Shown here one piece after another: positions 1 to 7,483 of a stretch of 11,987 bases of DNA. A model generated the notes under the pieces. The model saw only the letters and a program-made list of their open reading frames with translations. It was not told the origin of the DNA and made no database searches. Where the stretch lies: the NCBI GenBank assembly GCA_030643345.1, contig DAOWMA010000023.1, positions 1-11,987 on the forward strand, given 5' to 3'. The position numbers and the translations under genes are program-made. This DNA is from Spirochaetaceae bacterium (GTDB lineage: Bacteria; Spirochaetota; Spirochaetia; B11-G9). Within the stretch, counting starts at the first letter, position 1; every line of letters starts with the position of its first letter.

Positions 1-551
1 CCCTGGTAGATATGTCCCAGTGCAAAAATCAGTGAAGTTCCTGTAATTACGTATATTTCTTTTCCAGGTATGCGAAATTCCGTTAGAAGATAGCTGCGAA
101 AAAAAAGTTCTTCGCTGTATCCTGTCGTTAAACAGGTAATAAAAATTAAGGGTATTAGTTTCCAATTATTAAATTGCCATACAGGCATTTCTTTGATTGT
201 ATTGTGGTCCAATTTGGTAATAAAAGTGAGAATAATTCCAATAATTAATATAATTGCCATAATTCCCATAAAGTAAATAATACCGTATATTAAATCTTTT
301 ATTTTTATTCTATCAAGACCGAAAAGGAATCTCTTATATGCTGGTTTTTTTTCAATTAAATAGATAATGAGCAATATTTGAGGGATTACAGTTATCATAT
401 AGATCATATTGAACCAGGCGGAATTAAAGACAGATCCGTCTACGACTTGTGTCTGACTGATAAATCCCGGTAAAAAGAAGACCATAAATAGAATAATTGG
501 CTCTTTTAGAGTGTTAAAATTACATTTTTTTCCTATCTTGTAAAAAAACAT
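1..551 (-). CDS. CPBP-family intramembrane metalloprotease, C-terminus cut by the window edge
   Basis: The minus strand is open from an ATG at 551-549 to the left edge, giving about 183 residues without a stop. Hydrophobic stretches near residues 18-33, 46-65, 88-107 and 129-143 indicate a multi-pass membrane protein. Residues 147-152 read EELFFR, matching the EExxxR motif of CPBP (CAAX protease and bacteriocin-processing) enzymes. Residues 176-180 read FALGH, matching the second FxxxH motif. In this family these glutamates and histidines line the active site; the later motifs lie outside the window. A GGAG at 565-562 lies 10 nt before the ATG and supports this start. An ATG at 567-565 opens a different frame that stops after 11 codons. 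Substrate is unknown: members process prenylated proteins, bacteriocins or membrane regulators. It is divergent from the PilZ gene. Confidence 0.85.
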   Translation of the reverse strand, partial: MFFYKIGKKCNFNTLKEPIILFMVFFLPGFISQTQVVDGSVFNSAWFNMIYMITVIPQILLIIYLIEKKPAYKRFLFGLDRIKIKDLIYGIIYFMGIMAIILIIGIILTFITKLDHNTIKEMPVWQFNNWKLIPLIFITCLTTGYSEELFFRSYLLTEFRIPGKEIYVITGTSLIFALGHIYQ

Positions 552-668
552 GTTTTATTTGCTCCATTTTTGCTGTATCATATAACTTTATATAGTAATG
601 TAAACCGTTTATATATACATTTCTATAAAAGAATAATAAAAAAGAGGAAGGGATACGATAATAATATT
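552..668. promoter_or_regulatory. AT-rich divergent intergenic region between CPBP protease and PilZ genes
   Basis: This 117-nt gap separates two divergent genes and should hold a promoter for each. On the plus strand TTGCTC at 559-564 and TATAAC at 581-586, 16 nt apart, are a weak sigma70-like pair. TATAGT at 591-596 is an alternative -10. A purine-rich AGGAAGGG at 645-652 lies 16 nt before the PilZ ATG, which is longer than normal spacing. No operator-like dyad was recognised. The assignments are tentative. Confidence 0.3.
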
Positions 669-1718
669 ATGCTTCCAATGATTTTGCTTTTTACGCTATT
701 GTTTATTGTGCTTACCCTGATTGTGCTGCTGCGAAGGGCAGGAGGGGGATATTTCCCCTGGATCCATTTTTATACTAAAGGGAAAGAAGCCGGATTTTCA
801 TTTTCCGAGGTAAATTTACTCAGGAAAGTTGCTGTAGAGGGTAGATTAAATAACCCTACTTCACTTTTCTGGTCTATTAAGCAACTGGACCGGTCTATAC
901 GCGGTTCTATGATTCGATTCAAATCGGAGGGAGTTCTCGACGAAGTCGAAAATATGGAATTCCTATCCAAACTTTTCGATTTTAGAAAAAATGTTGAAAT
1001 GAAATTACCCAAATATATGATTGGGTTAACTACAACCAGGAAAATTACAAAAATGCAGTTTCTGAAGATTACATTACCTGGTCTTGGAACGTATATGTCG
1101 CAGGTTGTTGAGAATCAACGCAGATATATTGCAATAACCTATCCTGAAGGTCCTAAATTACCACCTGGGTTTGAGTTCAAAGGCGGGGAATTAAATATAT
1201 ATTTTTGGCGTAAAGACGATGCGGGATATGTTTTTAAATCCAGGGTCCTTGAAGATCATATGGATCGTAAAGTTCCTATTCTCTATATTTCGCATTCAAA
1301 TTCAATAATCCGAAGTCAGAAAAGAAATTCTATTAGAGTTGATATTAATATTCCTGCCCACCTTTATCCTTTACGTACTATTGGTCATGCTACAGAGGAT
1401 CTGGAAGAAAAACGAGGTATTCGGTGCAGGCTCCAGGATTTATCGGAAGATGGTGCTGCTCTACTTATTGGTGGTCATGGTAAAGTAGGGATGAATGTTA
1501 AAATACAGTTTAAACTTTCTGATACAAATCTGGTAATGTGCGGTGTTGTAAAGGGAGTAAGTTTTCATCAGAATAAAAATACATCAATTATTCATATACA
1601 GGCAATTCCTCTTTCCAATAGAACAAAGAATAGAATTCTTGCTTATGTCTACAATCTGTTTGGTGAAAGAGGTTTAAAAAATGTCAAACATGTTTCAGCG
1701 GTACTCGAAGGATGGTAG
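669..1718 (+). CDS. Membrane-anchored PilZ-domain cyclic di-GMP receptor, YcgR/PlzA-like
   Basis: The chosen start is ATG 669, giving 349 residues; the frame can be opened further upstream from TTG 570, but that adds a basic stretch unlike a gene start. Residues 3-21 form one hydrophobic helix followed by arginines, suggesting an inner-membrane anchor with a cytoplasmic body. Residues about 35-130 are helical and charged. Residues about 135-217 resemble the front beta-barrel of YcgR-type proteins. The C-terminal PilZ domain (about 218-330) has RNSIR at 219-223 (RxxxR) and DLSEDG at 257-262 (D/NxSxxG), the two cyclic di-GMP contact motifs, so ligand binding is likely intact. Relatives adjust flagellar motility or envelope functions; the partner here is unknown. 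The gene leads a rightward run, 44 nt before HEAT protein 1. Confidence 0.9.
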   Translation: MLPMILLFTLLFIVLTLIVLLRRAGGGYFPWIHFYTKGKEAGFSFSEVNLLRKVAVEGRLNNPTSLFWSIKQLDRSIRGSMIRFKSEGVLDEVENMEFLSKLFDFRKNVEMKLPKYMIGLTTTRKITKMQFLKITLPGLGTYMSQVVENQRRYIAITYPEGPKLPPGFEFKGGELNIYFWRKDDAGYVFKSRVLEDHMDRKVPILYISHSNSIIRSQKRNSIRVDINIPAHLYPLRTIGHATEDLEEKRGIRCRLQDLSEDGAALLIGGHGKVGMNVKIQFKLSDTNLVMCGVVKGVSFHQNKNTSIIHIQAIPLSNRTKNRILAYVYNLFGERGLKNVKHVSAVLEGW

Positions 1719-1762
1719 GCTCTTTTTAGGCTGGTCGCCTATGCAACTTAAGGGGTATAGAG

Positions 1763-2944
1763 ATGAAAAAAGCAGTTATCTGTCTGATCCTGGTATTATT
1801 CCCGGTATTGATATTTGCACAGGATTCCAGCTCAGTTCTTGCAGCAATGCAGAAGAATTTTGCCAGAGGATCTATTTCAACAAAGATTCAGGTCCTTCAA
1901 AATTCAGAAGAATTTCCCGATGTGGATATGGGCCCTCTTTATTCTCAGGCTCTGGAGTTTATTCTTGATAATTCCAGGAATCTTGCATCCGATATTGCTA
2001 CAAGAGAGATGACTATTCTTGTAGTTAGACTTGCGGGAATTAATGGATATAGTGAGTCGTCTTCAATGATGTGGGACCTTTTTAATATATATGATGATAC
2101 TCAGGTAAAAGTTGAGATACTTGGAGCTCTTGGGAGTATGGGTATGGATCCGGGAGTTAAGGTAGTTACAGGTTTAAATAATTGGTTAAAATTGCAGAAT
2201 GACAAATTCAGATCCGGCACGTCGGTTGAAAAATCTGTTGTTGCTGAAGCAGTTGTAACTCTGGGGGAGTTTGGAGACAGTTCTTCGTTTCCTATTGTAT
2301 TTAGTACCGGTTCTGCCGGGTATTCGGATGATATCACCTATAAAGCAAATTTGGCTCTGAAAAATCTTGAAGGGAGCTATAGCAAGTCTCTCATTGAAGT
2401 GATTAAAACCAGTGTTCCTTCGGATAAACTTGCTGCTTTTAAACTTGCAATTGACGATGATGAGATGTCTATTGAGGAGAAGGGTAACCTTTATAAAATG
2501 ACACTTGAAACAGGTTTGCATTATCCTGTTGATGAAGATAATGCTATCATACGTGAACTTAAGGAAAGTTCTGTGAGACAGCTTGCCCAGATAAAATGGG
2601 CCGATGCAAGTAATCTGGTAATAGAGCATTTTAATCGGGTGATCATTGAATATGATCGGGGTACAGCCCCAAAATCCAGTGTTTTGGAAGCAATTTCCTG
2701 TCTTGGTGCAATGGGTACCCATGAAGCAGCAAACCGTTTAACCCTGTATCTGGAGTATATGAACTCATATATGGAAAACGGACAGGATATTGATCTACAG
2801 ATTTCCCTGGCAGTAATTGTCAATATAGGATTAATAGGTGATGCTGTTGCTTTCGATCATCTGTTATATTCCGGTTATCTGGATTACCCCGCCTCAGTAA
2901 AAAAAGCTGTGAGAGAGGCCCTAAATAATCTTAAAAGCAGATAG
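1763..2944 (+). CDS. Exported HEAT-repeat-like protein 1
   Basis: This 393-residue protein starts at ATG 1763, with AGGGG at 1751-1755 and 7-nt spacing. Residues 1-19 form a signal peptide with basic residues, a hydrophobic core and LIFA before a likely cut at 19/20; there is no lipobox cysteine. The mature part is alpha-helical with degenerate HEAT/ARM-like pairs, for example EILGALGSMG (118-127) and VVTLGEFGD (164-172). Its last 50 residues (DLQISLAV... to the end) align with the last 50 of the protein at 6218-7423, and FPIVFSTG (176-183) matches SPLFFASTG there, so the two are paralogues. HEAT solenoids usually act as protein-binding scaffolds, and a periplasmic location is inferred. The partner and exact function are unknown. 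It lies between PilZ and comEC, 40 nt before the latter's annotated start. Confidence 0.85.
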   Translation: MKKAVICLILVLFPVLIFAQDSSSVLAAMQKNFARGSISTKIQVLQNSEEFPDVDMGPLYSQALEFILDNSRNLASDIATREMTILVVRLAGINGYSESSSMMWDLFNIYDDTQVKVEILGALGSMGMDPGVKVVTGLNNWLKLQNDKFRSGTSVEKSVVAEAVVTLGEFGDSSSFPIVFSTGSAGYSDDITYKANLALKNLEGSYSKSLIEVIKTSVPSDKLAAFKLAIDDDEMSIEEKGNLYKMTLETGLHYPVDEDNAIIRELKESSVRQLAQIKWADASNLVIEHFNRVIIEYDRGTAPKSSVLEAISCLGAMGTHEAANRLTLYLEYMNSYMENGQDIDLQISLAVIVNIGLIGDAVAFDHLLYSGYLDYPASVKKAVREALNNLKSR

Positions 2945-2984
2945 ATTAAAGATCCTGCCCCTGGAAAGACTGTTTGATTTTGTA

Positions 2985-4376
2985 TTGCTGGTACCTGCAA
3001 TCATAACTCTTTATACTGATATCCCGAAAGTTATATTAGTCACAGTACTTCTATCTACTGCTGTTTTTTCTGTTTCTTTTGGCCTTTCCATCTCTATATT
3101 TGCTTCAAGGGAATTTCAGCTTCAAAGTAGAATATATTATCTCGTTTTTATTTCTTCCATTATATGCTTATTTATAGTCCAGGGTAGATTTGAAGATACT
3201 ATTTCTCCAGGGCAGAATGCAGAATATGTTGTTGCTGTCACAGGCAAAGTCATTTCTGACAGTAAAGAGATTGGAGGTGGTGAAAAGATTTTTAATCTCC
3301 GGCTATTGTTTTCTGAAGATATCAACTCAAGTAGAACAAGTGCTTCAGGTAAGATAACCATTGCTTCCAGGGTAGATGTTTATAAGGGACAGTTTGTAAG
3401 TATGGAGGGGAAAAATATTCTTGCTCAAAAAACAGCTTTTATTTTTATAGATAGAAAAAATATTACAGTTTTAGATTGGGGGAAATCCTGGAGTGCCGAA
3501 ATTATGGAAAGACGGGCACAGATTCTTAAGTACCTGAAACAGCGTATCAGGCGTATGGGAGCTGAACCGTCTGTTCTTTTTACTGCTTTATTTATCGGGA
3601 TTAGAGAAAACCCTAAAGGAGCTCTTTTTACAGCACTACGAAGGGCAGGTGGTTCTCATATTCTTGCCTTGTCCGGTATGCATCTGGGAATAATCGCCTA
3701 TGGTATTATGTTTGTATTGACAAGGGTATTCGGTAAAAAAATAAGTTTTGCCGTGACACTTTTAGTGGTACTGTTCTATGTTTTTCTTGTAGATGCAGGA
3801 CCTTCTCTGAACAGAGCTGTAATACTGTTCATTCTTATTGGCTTTCTGGGTCTTTCCGGACGAAGAATTGGCATATTCCATATTCTTTCTATTTGTTTTC
3901 TCGTTCAGATTGTACTTGATCCAAATAGTGCATATAAGCTTTCTTTTCAGCTTTCTTATCTTGCTCTTGGTGGAATAGTAGTTGGAAGTGGAAAAATAAG
4001 CCGCATGCTGCCTGGTATTATTCCCAGTGGAATCCGGGGAGTTATTGCAGCATCCATCTCTGCACAAATTTTTACTTCTCCTTTAGTATTGTACCATTTT
4101 GGAATTATATATCCGGTCGGAATAGTATCCGGAATAATTTTACTACCAATTGTTACTATTTATATATGGACTGGAATTATCGGGTTATTGCCCCTCCCAT
4201 GGATTTTGCAGAGCCTGGTATTTAGTGTATCTACCTATCTCTATAAAGCAATAGAGGTATCTGCAGATATTTTCTCACGATTTCCTGTAATGGGTGTGGA
4301 AAGTTCTATCCTGATTGGCATTATTCTGATTGTGCTCTGTTCCATTTCTTTTATTATCCCCCTGCACAAGTCTTGA
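2985..4376 (+). CDS. comEC: ComEC/Rec2-family DNA channel protein without the C-terminal metallo-beta-lactamase domain
   Basis: ComEC forms the inner-membrane channel for incoming single-stranded DNA in transformation. The N-terminus is hydrophobic, residues about 78-165 look like the family's OB-fold-like extracytoplasmic domain (DUF4131), and residues about 195-460 form the multi-pass Competence domain. Diagnostic motifs are LSGMHLG (229-235), PSLNRA (273-278) and KLSFQLSYLA (318-327). The protein is 463 residues against roughly 700-800 in ComEC with the C-terminal metallo-beta-lactamase-like domain. Only 36 nt separate its stop from rsmA, so that domain is absent rather than frameshifted. 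TTG 2985 is the first canonical start in frame. The frame is open back to 2925 with only rare starts such as CTG, and no well-placed Shine-Dalgarno serves TTG 2985, so the true start may lie upstream, for example near GGAAAG at 2963-2968. Confidence 0.88.
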   Translation: MLVPAIITLYTDIPKVILVTVLLSTAVFSVSFGLSISIFASREFQLQSRIYYLVFISSIICLFIVQGRFEDTISPGQNAEYVVAVTGKVISDSKEIGGGEKIFNLRLLFSEDINSSRTSASGKITIASRVDVYKGQFVSMEGKNILAQKTAFIFIDRKNITVLDWGKSWSAEIMERRAQILKYLKQRIRRMGAEPSVLFTALFIGIRENPKGALFTALRRAGGSHILALSGMHLGIIAYGIMFVLTRVFGKKISFAVTLLVVLFYVFLVDAGPSLNRAVILFILIGFLGLSGRRIGIFHILSICFLVQIVLDPNSAYKLSFQLSYLALGGIVVGSGKISRMLPGIIPSGIRGVIAASISAQIFTSPLVLYHFGIIYPVGIVSGIILLPIVTIYIWTGIIGLLPLPWILQSLVFSVSTYLYKAIEVSADIFSRFPVMGVESSILIGIILIVLCSISFIIPLHKS

Positions 4377-4392
4377 CGGTTTTTATTTTTCC

Positions 4393-4404
4393 GGAGTACT
4401 CTCC
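4393..4404 (+). promoter_or_regulatory. Small hairpin holding the candidate rsmA Shine-Dalgarno
   Basis: GGAG at 4393-4396 is the only Shine-Dalgarno-like sequence close to the rsmA ATG, with 16-nt spacing. It pairs exactly with CTCC at 4401-4404 across a 4-nt loop (TACT). Folding would hide the GGAG in a 4-bp stem but also shorten the effective distance to the ATG. The stem is short and may be chance. Confidence 0.3.
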
Positions 4405-4412
4405 AACCAGTT

Positions 4413-5294
4413 ATGAAACTAATACAAAATTATGATTCGGTATCTGATATACGATCCGTGCTGGAAACAAATAACCTCAATATGTCTAAGCGTTTTGGGC
4501 AGAATTTCCTTATTTCTCCCGGTGCAAGGTCCCGAATAATTGATATTCTGGATATTAAACCCCAATCCCAAACATGGGAAATCGGGCCTGGTCTTGGTGC
4601 TATGACTCATATGGTTATGGATATGACTGACAATCTAACTGTATTTGAGATTGATTACGGTTTTATCAGATATCTGGAGGAGGCCTTCGGTAATAAAAAG
4701 GGTTTTAAAATTATTAAAGGGGATTTTGTAAAAACATGGAGTCCTGTTGCAGCACAGGATGGTAAACCTGAAAAAATATTGGGAAATCTTCCCTATAATT
4801 CAGCATCTGCAATAATTTCAAGCCTTATTGAAGGGAATTGCATCCCGAAATCGATGGTGATAACTGTTCAGAAAGAGATGGGCCAGAGAATGACTTCCCC
4901 TCCAGGTTCTAAGAACTATTCTTCCTTTTCAATGCTCTGCCAGTTTGTTTTTAATGTTCAAAATATGGGTGACCTTAAATCCGGGTCATTTTATCCTTCT
5001 CCGGATGTTACTTCTACAATCCTGGAGTTAAAACCGCATAAGCACTATAAAAATGTAAATTCCGAACTTTATTTCAAAATTATCAGGGATTTATTTCAAT
5101 CCCGAAGAAAAACAATTAAAAATAATTTGACAAAGGGGTGGACCGGGGAAAATATCTCCTGGGATATTGTTGGAAATGCACTGGCGCTGGCCGGTATCCG
5201 TCCGGAGGACAGAGGTGAGAATATTCCTGTAAGTTCTGTAGCAGAATTGTTGAATCATCTGAATAGTTTTGAATTATGGTTCAATAAATCATGA
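4413..5294 (+). CDS. rsmA: 16S rRNA (adenine1518/1519-N6)-dimethyltransferase RsmA/KsgA
   Basis: The enzyme transfers four methyl groups from S-adenosylmethionine to two adjacent adenines in the 3'-terminal hairpin of 16S rRNA, late in 30S assembly in the cytoplasm. The family signature is complete: KRFGQNFL (26-33) at the front of the SAM domain, EIGPGLGAMT (57-66) as the glycine-rich SAM loop, FEID (78-81) as the acidic ribose-contact strand, GDF (103-105), catalytic NLPYN (125-129), and FYPSP (193-197) before the C-terminal rRNA-binding helical part. At 293 residues it is close to the usual 260-300. ATG 4413 gives an N-terminal extension like that of firmicute KsgA. ATG 4482 is in frame just before KRFGQNFL and is possible but less likely. 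It follows comEC by 36 nt, consistent with co-transcription. Confidence 0.97.
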   Translation: MKLIQNYDSVSDIRSVLETNNLNMSKRFGQNFLISPGARSRIIDILDIKPQSQTWEIGPGLGAMTHMVMDMTDNLTVFEIDYGFIRYLEEAFGNKKGFKIIKGDFVKTWSPVAAQDGKPEKILGNLPYNSASAIISSLIEGNCIPKSMVITVQKEMGQRMTSPPGSKNYSSFSMLCQFVFNVQNMGDLKSGSFYPSPDVTSTILELKPHKHYKNVNSELYFKIIRDLFQSRRKTIKNNLTKGWTGENISWDIVGNALALAGIRPEDRGENIPVSSVAELLNHLNSFELWFNKS

Positions 5295-5303
5295 TAAATT
5301 AAG

Positions 5304-5329
5304 TTGCAATTAATTCGCATATCTATAAT
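5304..5329 (+). promoter_or_regulatory. Candidate promoter for the lipoprotein-HEAT protein 2 pair
   Basis: A perfect TATAAT at 5324-5329 lies in the 64-nt gap between rsmA and the lipoprotein gene. The best -35-like sequence is TTGCAA at 5304-5309, but the spacer is only 14 nt, short for sigma70. An in-operon promoter is therefore plausible but relies mainly on the -10 box. A strong AAGGAGA at 5347-5353 precedes the next ATG by 5 nt. Confidence 0.4.
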
Positions 5330-5358
5330 AATTTACCTGATATTTTAAGGAGACTAAT

Positions 5359-6228
5359 ATGAAAATAACAACTTTTCTTATTGCAGTTGTAGTGTTATTG
5401 TTATTTGGTTGTGCCTCAACCGGAGAGATTGCTGAACCTGTACAAACAGGAACTAATGAGGCTGTCGCAGAAGAAGTAAAGAAAGAACCTGTAAAGATTG
5501 TTACCACAGTATTTTATACTGTTCAGGTAGAGTCATATTTCGGTGATGGTGTAAAAGATGAATATCGTGTTTTTACATATGATGATAGTGGTGTTTTTCT
5601 TTTAAAGGAAGAGTTGTTTGGTGCTGATGGGGTACTTCAGGAATCGGTAGTATATGAGTATACAGGTTCTGAATCACGCATTGGGCGTGTTTATGATGAT
5701 GCCGGGACCTTCCTGTCATATGAGTTTGACACAATGGATGCAGACGGAAATATTCTTACTAAGGAGAAATTCGATAGTAAGGATGTGCTTCAGTCTATGT
5801 TGGAATATGAATATCAAAATGGAATAAAGTCTGTCTGGCGGGTGTATGGGGCCTCAAAAAATCTTCTAAGTACTACAAATTATATATCTGCCGGAGATCT
5901 TTTGACACGTATAGATAGCCTTAATCCGGGTGGTGATCTGGAGGAGTATTTTGAATTAAACTATGACAGCAGCGGGCTGCTCATGGAAGAAATCCATTAC
6001 AATACAGATGGAAAAATTGAAGATTCAAGATCTTATGAATACAAAGACGGATTTCTTTCAGTGGAAAAAGTGCACAGAAAGAATGGGTCTGTTCAAAGAA
6101 AAATAGTGTATGTAAATGATAAATTCGGAAACCCTGTTGAAACCGTTTTTATGGATGCCGGTGATAATGTCCAGGAACGTCTTGTCAGTATTTATGAAAG
6201 CAGGGAAGTGATAAGTTATGAAGATTAG
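5359..6228 (+). CDS. Lipoprotein with tandem YD-like beta-strand repeats
   Basis: The 289-residue product starts at ATG 5359 behind AAGGAGA with 5-nt spacing. The N-terminus is a lipoprotein signal: a lysine, a hydrophobic run, then LFGC with Cys18 as the lipidation site, so the protein should be anchored to a membrane on its periplasmic or surface side. A linker of about 35 residues rich in E, T, A and V follows. Residues about 57-280 consist of short repeated strand-turn units of the form aromatic-D-x-x-G, seen at YDDSG (74-78), GADG (88-91), YDDAG (112-116), DADG (127-130), YDSSG (202-206) and YNTDG (214-218). These resemble the YD repeats of Rhs-type proteins in miniature. No enzyme motif is visible. 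It overlaps the HEAT protein 2 start by 11 nt, so the two are probably translated together and may act together. Function is unknown. Confidence 0.85.
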   Translation: MKITTFLIAVVVLLLFGCASTGEIAEPVQTGTNEAVAEEVKKEPVKIVTTVFYTVQVESYFGDGVKDEYRVFTYDDSGVFLLKEELFGADGVLQESVVYEYTGSESRIGRVYDDAGTFLSYEFDTMDADGNILTKEKFDSKDVLQSMLEYEYQNGIKSVWRVYGASKNLLSTTNYISAGDLLTRIDSLNPGGDLEEYFELNYDSSGLLMEEIHYNTDGKIEDSRSYEYKDGFLSVEKVHRKNGSVQRKIVYVNDKFGNPVETVFMDAGDNVQERLVSIYESREVISYED

Positions 6229-7423
6229 ATCAATAAAAATTTTATCAATAATTATGGTTTTTCTGTTTTTAGCAGCTGCTCTGCCTGCAAACGAGGTTTC
6301 TGCTGTGTGGACACGCCTGTTTAGAAGAGCTTCTTCTCTCTCTCAGAAATCAAATATAATGGCTAATATCGTTGAGCAGCATGACAGGGATATGATCCCG
6401 GTGCTAATGGAGGCTATAGGGGCTCAGGTCGGAGAACTTGAAAATTCAGGTGATGTAACGGTCCGACTGCAAACAGTTGAATATACAAAAATGGTGGTTA
6501 AAGAATTGGGGCGGTTAAAGGTAAATGAAGCTGCACCTTTTCTCTGGCAGATAGTCGAAGCAGTGGATGATCCTTTGCTGAAAGGCGAGACGATAATTGC
6601 ACTTGGTAAGGTTGGTGCAAGACAGTACACTGTAGAGTTAAATATGATGCTCCGAAATCTTAATTTTAATTTTGGTAATATTCAGGATCAGAGAGGGAAT
6701 GAAATAGTTGCCTTTTCATTGGTTCCGGCTTTAAGTCGTCTGAAACAGCCGGAAAGTTATTCGCCACTGTTTTTTGCATCTACAGGATGGTATTCTTCCA
6801 GAAGCGGTGTCAGGGAGAAGGCTGGACAAGCAATGATAAATATTCTGGATGACCCAACGGAACAGCTTTTAAAAATTATGGAAGAAAGTAAAGCATATGA
6901 TATTAAACTTGCAACTCTTTCTGCCGGCGAGAAATCGGGAGCAAATGATGATAATAAAGCTGCCCTTGCAGTACTTGCATTAAGAGATGGTCTTCAAAGT
7001 TCAGCAAAGAATCCAACAGAAAAAGCATTGCTTAAGAATCTTAGAGTCAAGGCGTTGAATATTTTGGAAACTCTGTCTGTAAAGCCTGAAGAAGCCCTTA
7101 AATATATGGATAGAATGCTGGTCCTTTACAGGACTGATAGACTATATGATATTGATGAAATGGTGGATCTGTTCGAAACATTTGGAACATTTACCAGTGA
7201 TGAAAGCGTGAAAGCTCAGACTGCATTTCTTGCATACCTTACAGACAGGAAGGAAAGTGGCAGGGTTATCGATCTAAGAATATCGAAATCTTCTATTATT
7301 GCTATTGGTAATACAGGTAACCCTTTAGGGTTCGAAGAGCTGACAAATGTACAGTATTCTGATTCCTGGGAAAGCTCTGTAAAAAGAGAAGCAAAAAACG
7401 CATTAGGTAAATTAAATAAATAG
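6218..7423 (+). CDS. Exported HEAT-repeat-like protein 2, paralogue of the 1763-2944 product
   Basis: The start is ATG 6218, inside the last codons of the lipoprotein gene, with AGGGA at 6202-6206 upstream; the 11-nt overlap suggests translational coupling. The 401-residue product has a signal peptide (residues 1-24, ending ALPA) and no lipobox. The rest is helical with degenerate HEAT-like units, for example TIIALGKVG (125-133). It shares order and local sequence with the HEAT protein about 3.3 kb upstream: LKGETIIALGKVG against VKVEILGALGSMG, SPLFFASTG against FPIVFSTG, and the whole C-terminal 50 residues beginning DLRIS. A periplasmic scaffold role, perhaps with the adjoining lipoprotein, is an inference. 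The gene is convergent with pta, and the stop is followed 7 nt later by a perfect palindrome. Confidence 0.85.
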   Translation: MKIRSIKILSIIMVFLFLAAALPANEVSAVWTRLFRRASSLSQKSNIMANIVEQHDRDMIPVLMEAIGAQVGELENSGDVTVRLQTVEYTKMVVKELGRLKVNEAAPFLWQIVEAVDDPLLKGETIIALGKVGARQYTVELNMMLRNLNFNFGNIQDQRGNEIVAFSLVPALSRLKQPESYSPLFFASTGWYSSRSGVREKAGQAMINILDDPTEQLLKIMEESKAYDIKLATLSAGEKSGANDDNKAALAVLALRDGLQSSAKNPTEKALLKNLRVKALNILETLSVKPEEALKYMDRMLVLYRTDRLYDIDEMVDLFETFGTFTSDESVKAQTAFLAYLTDRKESGRVIDLRISKSSIIAIGNTGNPLGFEELTNVQYSDSWESSVKREAKNALGKLNK

Positions 7424-7429
7424 AATATT

Positions 7430-7466
7430 ATTCGTAGGGTACGGTTTTAAACCGTACCCTACGAAT
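7430..7466. repeat. 37-nt perfect palindrome with GTAGGG ends, REP-like
   Basis: Two 18-nt arms, ATTCGTAGGGTACGGTTT and its exact complement, flank a single central T. The element occupies the gap between the convergent HEAT protein 2 and pta genes. The stem could act as a two-way transcript end, but there is no strong T-tract on either side, so it does not look like a classical intrinsic terminator. Its TAGGG...CCCTA ends match the palindrome at 11870-11907. It resembles the interspersed palindromic (REP-type) repeats of many bacterial genomes; genome copy number is unknown. Confidence 0.85.
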
Positions 7467-7483
7467 TCTGTACCCTACGAATT
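7454..7483. repeat. Direct repeat: right arm of the palindrome duplicated 16 nt downstream
   Basis: GTACCCTACGAATT occurs at 7454-7467, inside the right arm of the palindrome, and again at 7470-7483, separated by CT. The second copy abuts the pta stop codon, whose last base (7483) is part of the repeat. On the minus strand this reads as a truncated arm followed by a full palindrome, the same organisation as at 11832-11907. Confidence 0.85.

Noticed and set aside
1728..1740. Hairpin AGGC-TGGTC-GCCT between PilZ and HEAT protein 1
   Set aside because: A 4-bp stem with a 5-nt loop and no following T-tract is expected by chance and is too weak to call.
1681..1968. Open frame of 95 codons at the PilZ-HEAT junction
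   Set aside because: It overlaps the end of PilZ and the start of HEAT protein 1 in another frame, has no recognisable domain, and the overlapped gene has a good ribosome site and signal peptide.
2186..2823. Minus-strand open frames of 178 and 100 codons inside HEAT protein 1
   Set aside because: They are antisense to a well-supported gene, lack domain signatures and ribosome sites, and have compositions typical of antisense shadows.
4373..4402. Promoter for rsmA from TTGACG at the comEC stop codon
   Set aside because: The -35 is good, but the only -10 at suitable spacing (TACTCT) matches three of six positions, and the short intergenic gap fits co-transcription.
7430..7466. Classical rho-independent terminator
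   Set aside because: The stem is strong but no run of T follows on either strand; a role in ending transcripts remains possible but not as the standard form.
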